The notes under the pieces were generated by a model. That model was not told the DNA's origin, did not search any database, and saw only the letters and a program-made list of their open reading frames with translations. This document shows, in pieces, positions 35,281 to 45,176 of a stretch of 64,000 nucleotides of DNA. The DNA comes from Pseudohalioglobus sediminis (GTDB taxonomy: Bacteria > Pseudomonadota > Gammaproteobacteria > Pseudomonadales > Halieaceae): positions 1 through 64,000 of the forward strand of contig NZ_VTUX01000002.1 in NCBI RefSeq assembly GCF_008370495.1, given 5' to 3'. Each line of letters starts with the position of its first letter. Positions within the stretch are counted from its first letter, which is position 1. The position numbers were made by a program, and so were the translations under genes.

Positions 35281-35817
35281 ATGCTGAGCTACCCGCAGGA
35301 TGTGCTGCTCACAGACAGATTGTTCATGCGCAAGATTGACCAGTCAGACCTGGCCGCCCTGTACCCGGTGCATTCGGTGGACGCGGTAAACCGTTTCCTG
35401 CCCTATGAAACCTGGCAATCTTTCGAAGATGCCGAGAAATGGTGGCAGCGTACCAGTGAGCGCATGGACAGTGGTACCGGGATCCAGTTTGTCATAGGCC
35501 TGCGCCAGAATGGCGAGTTGATTGGCAGCTGTACCCTGTTCGCCTACGACGAACCCGCGCGCCGGGCCGAAGTAGGGTATGTACTCGGGCAGGCCTATTG
35601 GGGCCGCAAACTCGGCGGGGAAGCGGTGCACGGGCTACTCGATTTCGCCTTTTCCCGCCTGGCCCTGCGACGCATTGAGGCCAGGGTAGACACGCGAAAC
35701 GTGGCCTCCGCGCGGCTGCTGCAGCGCCTTGGTTTCAGCTCAGAGGGCTGCTTGCGACAGTGGCAGCAGGACTGTGATTTGCAGCTCTTCGGGCTGCTGC
35801 GCGAAGAGTGGCCCTAG
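35281..35817 (+). CDS. GNAT-family N-acetyltransferase (RimJ/RimL-like)
   Basis: The 178-residue acetyltransferase is of the ribosomal-protein-type GNAT group. It begins with TDRLFMRKIDQSDLAALY, has the acetyl-CoA loop region EVGYVLGQAYWGRKLGGEAVHGLLDFAF, and ends with RIEARVDTRNVASARLLQRLGFSSEG, the usual RimJ/RimL-like pattern. Substrate could be a protein N-terminus or a small molecule. ATG 35281 is used; the upstream extension overlaps ytoQ. Confidence 0.87.
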   Translation: MLSYPQDVLLTDRLFMRKIDQSDLAALYPVHSVDAVNRFLPYETWQSFEDAEKWWQRTSERMDSGTGIQFVIGLRQNGELIGSCTLFAYDEPARRAEVGYVLGQAYWGRKLGGEAVHGLLDFAFSRLALRRIEARVDTRNVASARLLQRLGFSSEGCLRQWQQDCDLQLFGLLREEWP

Positions 35818-35820
35818 GCG

Positions 35821-36309
35821 CTAGATACTCAGAGTGCGCAGGTTCGGGTCCTGTTCGCTGTGCCGCCACAGCTCCTCGAAAAGCTCGAGATGGCGTTGCG
35901 TTGAGGCGCGCGAGTCTGGTTCGTAGAACCCGTCACGCTCAGATCCGCCCGGCTTGTACAGCACGCCATCACGATCACGGATGACCAGTGTCTCGCCGTT
36001 CCAGTCGGGGTGTTCCTGCAGCACACGCAGGTGTATGGAGCTGGGTATGCGCCTGGCAAGGCTGAGCAGCCGGTGACCGCGGCTGACGATGCCGGTGCTG
36101 CGGGCAACCAGTATCCGCACTTCCGATTGGCGCCCACCTCGCGCTAGTTTGCTGAGGGCATCTGCCAGCGCGGTATTGTCGAACGCGGCGTGATCGAGAT
36201 CGGGGCTGAGAATGCAGACGTAGCGTGAGGCGCCCTCACACAGTGACACCGCGTAGTCATCGAATGGATGCGGGTAGGCCAGCTCGCGCACAAACTCTTC
36301 AGCGGACAT
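35821..36309 (-). CDS. Conserved hypothetical protein, last gene of the roxA-purB operon
   Basis: The 162-residue protein of unknown function resembles small proteins found beside ycfD/RoxA in related gammaproteobacteria (DUF7931-like). Its YVCILSPDLDHAAFDN, VRILVARSTGIVSRGHRLLSLARR and ETLVIRDRDGVLYKPGGSERDGFYE stretches recall the phospholipase-D-like nuclease fold without an HKD motif. ATG 36309 is the likely start, overlapping the roxA stop by 11 bases. No activity can be claimed. Confidence 0.7.
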   Translation of the reverse strand: MSAEEFVRELAYPHPFDDYAVSLCEGASRYVCILSPDLDHAAFDNTALADALSKLARGGRQSEVRILVARSTGIVSRGHRLLSLARRIPSSIHLRVLQEHPDWNGETLVIRDRDGVLYKPGGSERDGFYEPDSRASTQRHLELFEELWRHSEQDPNLRTLSI

Positions 36310-37432
36310 AAATGCACCCCGTTTCCAGCAGGTAATCCAGCAGGCTCGCGGACTCGGCATCCTCCAGTGACGCCTGCAGTTCCGGCCCGGTGAGGGCCCG
36401 GTCGCCACACAGCGTGGTCAGCAGATCGATCTGCCGGGCAGAAAAACGCCTGCTGTCGCCGTTGGCAAACACCAGAACATCCTGCTCGGTATGCTGCCAT
36501 GCCAGCTTCGCGGCCGGCGACACGGTGACTGACTCGCCCTTGTGATGTAGCAGAGCCCTGGCCTCGGCGAGATCATCGTCGTCCGGCAACTGTTCATAGC
36601 GCGGCTCCGTTACCAGTTCGCCGAACCAGTTGTCCTCGCCAGCCTGGTCCAGTGCCGCCTCGAGTTGGGCGCGCACGCGCTGCAGGTCTCTGGTGCGTAT
36701 TTCCCCGGCGCGGGTGCTCGGCTCGATCCTGGCGTCATGATAAAACTGGTCGGGTTCCATAGAGGCCAGCAGGGCGTCGGCAAAGCGCGAGACCATGTCG
36801 TTGATGCGCGGGGCACGAAAGCCTATAGAGAATGTCGTACACTCGCCCTCGGCAATACCCCAGTGCGCTACACCAGGCGGCAGGTACAACATGTCGCCGG
36901 TCTCGAGCAGGTATTCCTCTTCGCTTTCAAACAGGGCCAGCAGGCGCAGGGACTCATGGTCCAGCAGGGGTGTGTCAGCGTTGCAGAATTGCCCGGTCCG
37001 CCAGCGTCGCCGGCCTTCCCCCTGCAGCAGGAATACGTCGTAGTTGTCGTAATGCGGACCCACGCTGCCGCCGTCGACAGCGTAGCTGACCATCACGTCA
37101 TCCACTCGCCACTGGGGCAGGAAATCCACCAGGCGCCGCAGTGCGGCCACTTCGTCCACGTAGTGATCTACGGCCTGCACCAGCAGGGTCCAGGGCGCAC
37201 TGCGCTGGTAATCCGCGTTGTTGAAGGGGCCGTGCTCGAGGTGCCAGTGGCCGTCGCGGTGTTCTATGATGCGCGACTCGACCGCGTCTTCAAACGCCAG
37301 TCCTGCGAGTTCATGGCTGGAAATCGGGGGTTTGAAGCCGGGTACCGCCTGGCGCACCAGCAGCGGTTTCTGTTGCCAGTACCGGGCCAGGAATTGTTCC
37401 CGATCGAGGTGTAGTTCCTGGCCCGTAGACAT
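36299..37432 (-). CDS. roxA: Ribosomal protein uL16 arginine hydroxylase (RoxA/YcfD-type JmjC cupin)
   Basis: The 377-residue 2-oxoglutarate/Fe(II)-dependent oxygenase is of the YcfD family, which hydroxylates an arginine of ribosomal protein L16. The JmjC iron ligands are H127 and D129 in GGSVGPHYDNYDVFLL and a second His at 190 in PPGVAH; the 2-OG-binding region follows. Length matches E. coli YcfD (373). The winged-helix C-terminus (FSARQIDLLTTLCGDRALTG) fits the family dimer architecture. It lies five bases downstream of purB and overlaps the next gene. Confidence 0.9.
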   Translation of the reverse strand: MSTGQELHLDREQFLARYWQQKPLLVRQAVPGFKPPISSHELAGLAFEDAVESRIIEHRDGHWHLEHGPFNNADYQRSAPWTLLVQAVDHYVDEVAALRRLVDFLPQWRVDDVMVSYAVDGGSVGPHYDNYDVFLLQGEGRRRWRTGQFCNADTPLLDHESLRLLALFESEEEYLLETGDMLYLPPGVAHWGIAEGECTTFSIGFRAPRINDMVSRFADALLASMEPDQFYHDARIEPSTRAGEIRTRDLQRVRAQLEAALDQAGEDNWFGELVTEPRYEQLPDDDDLAEARALLHHKGESVTVSPAAKLAWQHTEQDVLVFANGDSRRFSARQIDLLTTLCGDRALTGPELQASLEDAESASLLDYLLETGCIYVR

Positions 37433-37437
37433 GGGAA

Positions 37438-38838
<1,401 letters not shown>

Positions 38839-39471
38839 TTACACCAGCGGAAGATCGCGCGACAGGTTTTGTGCTGTCTGCAGCAGTTGTTTGCGCTGGA
38901 ACAGCAACTTCCAGCGCCGGCCGCCCAGCTGGCGCCACAGGAAGGCCGAACGCAGGCCGGCGAGCAGCACGGCACGGATGATGTCGGCGTTCCTGGGGTC
39001 CTGCAGGTGTTGCGCCGCCCCGGTGACCTTGACGCGAAAACGCAACTTGCTGAGGGTGTCCTGGTAGATGCCCGAGACGGCGTGACAGGTGTCATTGACG
39101 TGGCTGGCGAAATGCTCTGCATTGAAGCTGGCATGCTCCAGCCGGGATCTCACCACCGACATCATTTCATCGCTGGCAGCGAACTTGCGCTCCAGGTAAA
39201 GCAGGTTGAACACGTAGCGTATGGTGTCGCGGTTTTCCTCGCCCTGTCGATTGGACAGCATGGCACTGAGGTTGTCGAGACCGAGTTTGACGCCGCCGAC
39301 GCCGCCAAACAGGTCGGCTGCATCGTCGATTTCGAAGGTGAACAGGCTGTGCAGGGAGGACTCGAGAAACTCCACGGGGTAGGTGCCGGTTTTTGAAACC
39401 TGGTCTACCAGTCGGGCCGCCTGTGCCACGCCGGCCAGCGCCAGGGTCTGCTGTTCAAGATGACTGCGCAT
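38839..39471 (-). CDS. hflD: HflD (high-frequency-of-lysogenization protein homologue)
   Basis: The 210-residue helical cytoplasmic/peripheral membrane protein matches the HflD family, known in E. coli to bind the phage lambda CII protein. Typical stretches are QQTLALAGVAQAARLVDQV at the start and LYLERKFAASDEMMSVVRSRLEHA. Conserved position between mnmA and purB supports the call. Its start codon abuts the mnmA stop. Confidence 0.9.
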   Translation of the reverse strand: MRSHLEQQTLALAGVAQAARLVDQVSKTGTYPVEFLESSLHSLFTFEIDDAADLFGGVGGVKLGLDNLSAMLSNRQGEENRDTIRYVFNLLYLERKFAASDEMMSVVRSRLEHASFNAEHFASHVNDTCHAVSGIYQDTLSKLRFRVKVTGAAQHLQDPRNADIIRAVLLAGLRSAFLWRQLGGRRWKLLFQRKQLLQTAQNLSRDLPLV

Positions 39472-40563
39472 TCAGGCGGTACTCTCTATAACGCCGCCGC
39501 CAAGACACTGTTCGCCCTGGTAGAACACGACTGACTGGCCGGGCGTGACGGCGCGCTGGGGCTGCGCGAATTCAACGCGGTAGCCCTGGCCGTCGCGCAG
39601 CAGGGTGCAGGCCTGGTCAGCCTGGCGATAGCGCACCTTGGCGTGGCACGACAGGGGCAGGGCAGGGGGTTCGTCCGCCACCCAGAATATGTGGCTGCAG
39701 GCCAGGGCCTGCCGGAACAGGGCCGGGTGCTCATTGCCCTGTGCCACCAGCAGCACATTGTGCTCCAGGTCCTTCTCAACCACGTACCAGGGCGCCTCGG
39801 AATGGTTGGCCAGGCCGCCGATGCCCAGCCCCTGGCGCTGACCGATAGTGTGGTACATCAGCCCCTGGTGGCGGCCCAGCAACTCGTTGTCGATGCTGCG
39901 TATTTCACCGGGCTGGGCCGGCAGGTACTGTTGCAGGAAATCGCGAAAGCGCCGCTCGCCGATAAAGCAGATGCCGGTGGAGTCTTTTTTTCGCGCCGTG
40001 GCCAGGCCGTGCTGTGCCGCCAGTTCCCGCACCAGCGGCTTCTCGATATCACCCACCGGGAACAGGGTTCTGGCGAGTTCCTCGTGGCCTACAGCGTGCA
40101 GGAAATAGCTTTGGTCCTTGTTGCCATCCAGGCCCTTGAGCAGGGTGGCTTTGCCGCCGGACGTGCCCCTGCGGGCATAGTGGCCGGTGGCGATCATGTC
40201 CGCTCCCAATTCCAGTGCGTAATCGAGAAACGCCTTGAACTTGATTTCGCGGTTGCAGAGGATGTCCGGGTTAGGTGTGCGCCCGGCGCGGTATTCAGCG
40301 AGGAAATGCTCGAATACGTGGTCCCAGTATTCAGCGGCAAAGTTGGCGCCGTGCAGGGTGATACCCAATTTGTCGGCTACCGCCTGGGCGTCGGCGAAGT
40401 CTTCCTTGGCGGTGCAGTATTCGGTGCCGTCGTCTTCCTCCCAGTTCTTCATGAACAGGCCTTCCACGGCATAGCCCTGCTCCCTGAGAAGCAGGGCGGC
40501 GACCGAGGAGTCGACACCGCCGGACATGCCGACAATGACTTTACTGGAAGCGTTGAGGCTCAT
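39472..40563 (-). CDS. mnmA: tRNA-uridine 2-sulfurtransferase MnmA
   Basis: MnmA makes 2-thiouridine at position 34 of tRNAs for Lys, Glu and Gln. This 363-residue enzyme has the PP-loop [38 protein letters not shown], and the catalytic cysteine segments [19 protein letters not shown] and [17 protein letters not shown]. The start at ATG 40563 overlaps the nudix gene by 23 bases; a longer in-frame extension upstream reads through nudix coding and is unlikely. C-terminal domain is intact. Confidence 0.96.
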   Translation of the reverse strand: MSLNASSKVIVGMSGGVDSSVAALLLREQGYAVEGLFMKNWEEDDGTEYCTAKEDFADAQAVADKLGITLHGANFAAEYWDHVFEHFLAEYRAGRTPNPDILCNREIKFKAFLDYALELGADMIATGHYARRGTSGGKATLLKGLDGNKDQSYFLHAVGHEELARTLFPVGDIEKPLVRELAAQHGLATARKKDSTGICFIGERRFRDFLQQYLPAQPGEIRSIDNELLGRHQGLMYHTIGQRQGLGIGGLANHSEAPWYVVEKDLEHNVLLVAQGNEHPALFRQALACSHIFWVADEPPALPLSCHAKVRYRQADQACTLLRDGQGYRVEFAQPQRAVTPGQSVVFYQGEQCLGGGVIESTA

Positions 40564-41017
40564 CGATGTATACAAAGTCCAGGGGGTAGTGGTGTCCCTT
40601 GCGGTATTGCTCAATGGTGGGCAGTACCAGCGGGCTGCGCAGTCTAGCAGAATTCGCCACGATTTCCTCGTAGCTGAGCCAGTGCACGCGTTCGATATCA
40701 GCATCGATTATCGCGCCTTCCACCTCTGTCACTGGCTGCGCAGCAAAGCTGGTTCGGTAATAGGTAATGCCATTGGGTGCGGTCGCCAGCGATACACCGA
40801 TCACGCCAGTCAGTTGCACCGACCAACCGGTCTCCTCCAGCGTTTCACGCAGGGCGGCCTGCAACAGCCCTTCGCCGGGCTCCAGGTGGCCGGCAGGCTG
40901 GTTGAATACCAGTCCCCCTGCGAGTTCATCTCTCTCTTCTACCATCAGGTAGTGGCCATCGCGTTCAACGACAACCGCGACGGTGACATGGGGTGGCCAA
41001 TCACGGGCTGGGGTCAC
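40541..41017 (-). CDS. nudJ: Nudix hydrolase (NudJ-like)
   Basis: The 158-residue phosphatase is of the NudJ/YmfB type, hydrolysing thiamin pyrophosphates and nucleoside di- and triphosphates in E. coli. The Nudix box [23 protein letters not shown] is canonical. The [19 protein letters not shown] opening and FNQPAGHLE are typical of NudJ. It starts at GTG 41017 with a strong upstream AGGAG, overlapping the rluE stop by four bases (GTGA). The order nudJ-mnmA-hflD-purB is widely conserved. Confidence 0.9.
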   Translation of the reverse strand: MTPARDWPPHVTVAVVVERDGHYLMVEERDELAGGLVFNQPAGHLEPGEGLLQAALRETLEETGWSVQLTGVIGVSLATAPNGITYYRTSFAAQPVTEVEGAIIDADIERVHWLSYEEIVANSARLRSPLVLPTIEQYRKGHHYPLDFVYIDEPQRFQ

Positions 41018-41607
41018 TGTTTTCTCCTCTTCGGTGGCGGCCGACGCCGGCGCGGTGCAGTCGGTGCGGCTACGTCTTCGATACGGTATTGTCCCGGCCC
41101 CAGTTCACCCAGGTGCCAGTCGGCTATGCGCGTGCGCACCAGGCGCAGTGTGGGAAGGCCCACAGCTGCTGTCATCCTGCGTACCTGCCGATTGCGTCCC
41201 TCTCGTATAGACAGCTCCAGCCAACTGTCGGGAACCGTCTTGCGGCTGCGCACGGGCGGCGTCCGTGGCCAGAGCGCGGGTGGGTCCATGCGCCTGGCGC
41301 GCGCAGGCAGCGTGGGGCCGTCCTTGAGCTCGACCCCCTTTGCCAGTGCCGCGATGGCAGCAGCGTCAACATTGCCCTCGACCTGCACCCAGTAGGTCTT
41401 CCACTGCTTGTGTCGCGGGTTGGCAATCTGCTGTTGCAGGCGGCCATTATCCGTTAACAGCAGCAGGCCCTCGGAATCGTAATCCAGCCTGCCGGCGGCT
41501 CGAAAACCGGGCGCATCGAGGTAGTCCGCCAGCGTATCCCGGCCTTCGGCGTCAGTGAACTGGCTGAGCACCCGGAAGGGTTTGTTGAAGAGGATGATTT
41601 TTGCCAT
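41014..41607 (-). CDS. rluE: 23S rRNA pseudouridine synthase RluE
   Basis: The 197-residue RsuA/RluE-type pseudouridine synthase targets U2457 of 23S rRNA. The catalytic Asp lies in [19 protein letters not shown] ([11 protein letters not shown] motif), preceded by [15 protein letters not shown]. The C-terminal [25 protein letters not shown] is the usual family block, followed by a short basic tail ([12 protein letters not shown]). It is the first gene of the minus-strand operon and is divergent from icd. Confidence 0.93.
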   Translation of the reverse strand: MAKIILFNKPFRVLSQFTDAEGRDTLADYLDAPGFRAAGRLDYDSEGLLLLTDNGRLQQQIANPRHKQWKTYWVQVEGNVDAAAIAALAKGVELKDGPTLPARARRMDPPALWPRTPPVRSRKTVPDSWLELSIREGRNRQVRRMTAAVGLPTLRLVRTRIADWHLGELGPGQYRIEDVAAPTAPRRRRPPPKRRKQ

Positions 41608-41707
41608 GACCTTGTGAATGCTACGTCAAATGGCGCCGTGCGGTGTAATGATTTGGTCCTGCACGAGCGAAAAAAGGCGCCAGGCTGCGCAGAAACGCCT
41701 GCAAACG

Positions 41708-41716
41708 TGCTACAAT
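41708..41716 (+). promoter_or_regulatory. Predicted extended -10 promoter of icd
   Basis: TGCTACAAT (41708-41716) combines the TGn extension with a five-of-six TACAAT -10. No good -35 precedes it, which extended -10 promoters tolerate. The start codon at 41794 would have a leader of about 70 bases. Confidence 0.4.
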
Positions 41717-41793
41717 TTCCGCCGCTTCAAACGGGGCGTCCCACAGGATTTCCCCAATTATTCCAAGAACTAAAGCAGCAATGGAGTAGATAT

Positions 41794-43047
41794 ATGGGCT
41801 ACAAGCATATTCAGGTTCCCTCTACAGGTGACAAAATCACCGTTAACGAAGATAACAGCCTGAACGTCCCGGACAATCCCGTCATTCCTTACATCGAAGG
41901 TGACGGCATCGGCGTTGATATCAGCCCGGTGATGATAGACGTGGTAGACGCCGCCGTGGAGAAGGCCTACGGTGGTGCCAGGAAGATTTCCTGGATGGAA
42001 ATCTTCACCGGTGAAAAAGCCGCCGAACTGTACGATGGCGACTGGTTTCCTGAAGAGACACTCGATGCGATCAAGGAATACTCGGTTGCCATCAAGGGCC
42101 CCCTGACCACGCCGGTAGGCGGCGGTTTCCGCTCCCTCAACGTGGCACTGCGCCAGGAGCTTGACCTCTACACCTGCCTGCGTCCCGTGCGCTGGTTCGA
42201 GGGCGTCCCGTCTCCCGTGAAAGACCCGGGCGCCTGCAACATGGTTATTTTCCGGGAGAACTCGGAAGACATCTATGCCGGCATCGAGTACCAGGCCGGC
42301 AGTCAGGAAGCGCAGAAAGTGGTCGATTTCATCATCAATGAAATGGGCGCCACCAAGATCCGCTTCCCCCAGAACGTCGGCATCGGTATCAAGCCGGTTT
42401 CAGCTGAGGGTACCAAGCGTCTCGTGCGCAAGGCCATCCAGTACGCGATCGACCAGGACCTGCCCTCGGTAACACTGGTGCACAAGGGCAACATCATGAA
42501 GTTCACCGAGGGCGCTTTCCGCGACTGGGGTTATGAACTGGCGCAGGAAGAGTTCGGCGGCGAGTTGCTGGACGGCGGTCCCTGGGTGTCGATCAAGAAC
42601 CCCAACACCGGCAAGGAGATTATCATCAAGGATGTGATCGCCGATGCCATGTTGCAGCAGGTGTTGACCCGGCCCAAGGAATACAGTGTGGTGGCCACAC
42701 TGAACCTGAACGGCGATTACCTGTCCGATGCGCTGGCCGCACAGGTCGGCGGTATCGGCATCGCGCCGGGCGCCAACCTTTCCGATACCGTGGCCTTGTT
42801 CGAAGCCACGCACGGTACCGCGCCCAAGTACGCCGGCCAGGACAAGGTCAACCCCGGCTCGCTGATCCTGTCGGCGGAAATGATGCTCCGCCACATGGGT
42901 TGGAACGAAGCGGCAGACCTGATCATAGACGGCATGAACGGCGCGATTCAGGCTGGTACCGTCACCTACGATTTCGAGCGCCTGATGGACGGTGCAACGC
43001 TGTTGAGTTGCTCTGATTTCGGCAAGGCCATCGTCAAGGCCATGTAG
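41794..43047 (+). CDS. icd: NADP-dependent isocitrate dehydrogenase
   Basis: The 417-residue enzyme of the TCA cycle oxidatively decarboxylates isocitrate to 2-oxoglutarate. Landmarks are [40 protein letters not shown] (substrate arginines), [13 protein letters not shown] (regulatory Ser region) and [22 protein letters not shown] 41794 has an upstream GGAG. Length and sequence match the E. coli-type homodimeric enzyme. A strong terminator follows at 43070-43100. Confidence 0.97.
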   Translation: MGYKHIQVPSTGDKITVNEDNSLNVPDNPVIPYIEGDGIGVDISPVMIDVVDAAVEKAYGGARKISWMEIFTGEKAAELYDGDWFPEETLDAIKEYSVAIKGPLTTPVGGGFRSLNVALRQELDLYTCLRPVRWFEGVPSPVKDPGACNMVIFRENSEDIYAGIEYQAGSQEAQKVVDFIINEMGATKIRFPQNVGIGIKPVSAEGTKRLVRKAIQYAIDQDLPSVTLVHKGNIMKFTEGAFRDWGYELAQEEFGGELLDGGPWVSIKNPNTGKEIIIKDVIADAMLQQVLTRPKEYSVVATLNLNGDYLSDALAAQVGGIGIAPGANLSDTVALFEATHGTAPKYAGQDKVNPGSLILSAEMMLRHMGWNEAADLIIDGMNGAIQAGTVTYDFERLMDGATLLSCSDFGKAIVKAM

Positions 43048-43069
43048 CACGGCAGCGCAGTCTAAAGAC

Positions 43070-43100
43070 AGGGGCAACGTTTGGCGTTGCCCCTTTTTTT
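43070..43100 (+). terminator. Rho-independent terminator after icd
   Basis: A perfect hairpin GGGGCAACG / CGTTGCCCC (43071-43079 with 43085-43093; loop TTTGG, plus an A-T pair at the base) is followed by seven Ts (43094-43100). It lies 22 bases after the icd stop. Confidence 0.9.
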
Positions 43101-43255
43101 GTTCCGCACATTACCGGATGCCGTGAGTGCCGGCCTGCTGGCGCAGCCGTCCCTGCAGCCTCTGTATTGCCATGCAAGCCTGGGGGGTGAATATGTGGAC
43201 TTGGGCGCGCAGCATGACTATTCTCGCTGGCTAACCCACGAGTTGTGTCGCAGCC

Positions 43256-44530
43256 ATGCAATCCGCATTCAGTCCCAGATACCGCGCCTACGTCCTCTTC
43301 ATACTCTGGATTACCTATATCCTCAATTTCGTCGACCGGCAGTTGATCACCATTCTGCTGGAGCCGATCAAGCTCGAGTTTGAAGTCAGCGACACCGCTA
43401 TGGGTTTTTTGAGCGGTTTTGCCTTCGCCCTGTTTTACGCCAGCCTGGGTGTGCCGGTAGCGCGCCTGGCAGACCGTTGGTCGAGGCGCAATGTCATCGC
43501 CATATCCGTTGGCTTGTGGAGCGCCATGACGGCGTTCTGCGGTCTCGCCGGCAGTTTCTGGCAGTTGGCGCTGGCGCGCGTGGGCGTGGGTATCGGCGAG
43601 GCGGGGGGGACACCGCCGTCCCATAGCCTTATCGCGGACTATTTTCCTGTTGAGCAGCGCGCCACGGCCTTGAGCATTCACGCCACCGCCACACAGTTCG
43701 GCATTCTTATCGGCATGCTGGGCGGTGCTGTGGTGGCGGCCCAATATGGTTGGCGCATGGCGTTTATCTTCTTTGGTATCCCGGGTATTGTCGTCGGCCT
43801 GCTGGTGGCGTTTACCGTAAAGGAGCCGCGCCGTGAAAGCCCGCTGGGCACCAGCAGCATGCTGGCAGACATAAAACACATCTGGGCCCTGCCCGGTTTT
43901 GCACTGATTGCCACCGCCGGCGCAAGCACGGCATTGGCCGCCTACGGCCTGGGTACCTGGTCTCCCAGCTTCCTGATGCGTTCACACGGACTCAGCCTGG
44001 TGGAGACCGGTTTGCTACTCGGTGGCGCGGGCGCCGTCAGCGGCATTATCGGTGCGATAAGCGGTGGCTTGATGTGTGACCGACTGTGCCAGCGCGACAA
44101 GCGCTGGCAGCTGTGGTTGCCCGCACTGGGTGCGTTCGCGACGGCTCCGCTGATGCTCGGCTTTCTGCTGTGGCCTGAGTCACAGCAGTTTGCGGTGGGT
44201 GGATCCATGATCCCGGTTGCCATCCTGTTCACCTTTCTCGGTGGCATTGTGGCGGCGTTCTGGCTGGGGCCCACCTACGCTGCCATACAGACGCTGTCGC
44301 CCGGTAGTATGCGAGCACAGGCTGCCGCGATATTCCTGTTTATGTTCAACCTGGTGGGCATGGGCCTGGGTCCGCTGCTTATCGGCGCGTTGAGCGACTT
44401 GCTGGAGCCGGCGTATGGCAGCGACAGCCTGCGCTACGCCATGGCCATCAGCCTGAGCCTGGTCGTGGTTGGTGGGCTCCTGTTTCTGCGCGCGGCACCA
44501 AAGTACGTGACCGCCACGGCATCAACTTGA
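43256..44530 (+). CDS. MFS transporter, spinster-like
   Basis: The 424-residue inner-membrane protein has about twelve hydrophobic helices. Signatures are ILWITYILNFVDRQLITILL in helix 1, VPVARLADRWSRRNVIAISV (the MFS loop 2-3 motif), RVGVGIGEAGGTPPSHSLIADYFP and the second-half HGLSLVETGLLLGGAGAVSGIIGAISGG. The spinster-like group in proteobacteria moves organic compounds of unknown identity. It has its own upstream space after the icd terminator and occupies the position where cspD often lies next to clpS. Confidence 0.88.
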   Translation: MQSAFSPRYRAYVLFILWITYILNFVDRQLITILLEPIKLEFEVSDTAMGFLSGFAFALFYASLGVPVARLADRWSRRNVIAISVGLWSAMTAFCGLAGSFWQLALARVGVGIGEAGGTPPSHSLIADYFPVEQRATALSIHATATQFGILIGMLGGAVVAAQYGWRMAFIFFGIPGIVVGLLVAFTVKEPRRESPLGTSSMLADIKHIWALPGFALIATAGASTALAAYGLGTWSPSFLMRSHGLSLVETGLLLGGAGAVSGIIGAISGGLMCDRLCQRDKRWQLWLPALGAFATAPLMLGFLLWPESQQFAVGGSMIPVAILFTFLGGIVAAFWLGPTYAAIQTLSPGSMRAQAAAIFLFMFNLVGMGLGPLLIGALSDLLEPAYGSDSLRYAMAISLSLVVVGGLLFLRAAPKYVTATAST

Positions 44531-44725
44531 CCCTGTCCGCTACATTGCCTTGTCGCAGTGCCAGCAGGGTAATAGTGAGCAGGGCTGACTCGCCTGCACG
44601 CCGGAGCCACGGCGGAGGGGCGGGGCAGCAGGCGCACATGGCGTCACACAGGTGTGTGCTGCAGTAATCTTAAAAGCGCTATTCAGCGTATATCCCTGCA
44701 ACCATTCAGGCTTTTCAGTCTCGCG

Positions 44726-44754
44726 TTGCGAGCCCTTGAAAACACGAGTATTGT
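44726..44754 (+). promoter_or_regulatory. Predicted sigma-70 promoter of clpS-clpA
   Basis: TTGCGA (44726-44731), a 17-base spacer and TATTGT (44749-44754) precede the clpS start at 44789, leaving about 28 untranslated bases. Confidence 0.4.
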
Positions 44755-44788
44755 ATCCATATCCAGTAGTCGAACCCCATTTGCAGGT

Positions 44789-45157
44789 ATGAGTAGCACC
44801 GTGGAATACATCCAGAAGCACCTTGACTGGCGTATGGCTGATGAGCAGCGCGACTCCGAAGGCGGCCTGGCTCTGCAGGAGTCCAAACCCGAGTTAAAGA
44901 AACCGCCGTTGTTCAAGGTCGTGCTGCTGAATGATGATTACACGCCCATGGAATTTGTGGTCGAGGTGCTGGAACTGTTTTTTCGTATGAACCGTGAGCA
45001 GGCAACACATGTGATGTTGACGGTACACACCCAGGGCAAAGGCGTATGCGGGATTTTCACCCGCGATATTGCCGAAACCAAGGCGGCACAGGTAAACCAG
45101 TACGCCCGTGAAAACGAACATCCCCTGTTGTGTGAAATCGAGGCGTCGGAGGGCTAA
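44789..45157 (+). CDS. clpS: ATP-dependent Clp protease adaptor ClpS
   Basis: The 122-residue N-degron adaptor delivers substrates with Leu, Phe, Tyr or Trp N-termini to ClpAP. The core [24 protein letters not shown] contains the N-degron pocket, followed by [50 protein letters not shown] 44789 gives a length equal to the Pseudomonas protein; ATG 44834 would give 107 residues. It lies 19 bases before clpA. Confidence 0.95.
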   Translation: MSSTVEYIQKHLDWRMADEQRDSEGGLALQESKPELKKPPLFKVVLLNDDYTPMEFVVEVLELFFRMNREQATHVMLTVHTQGKGVCGIFTRDIAETKAAQVNQYARENEHPLLCEIEASEG

Positions 45158-45176
45158 GGCCCGGGAGTAGCCAAGT

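Noticed and set aside
44531-44788. cspD-like gene or small RNA in the gap before clpS
   Set aside because: No cold-shock domain residues in any frame; a CACAC/GTGTG mini-palindrome is too short to support an RNA.
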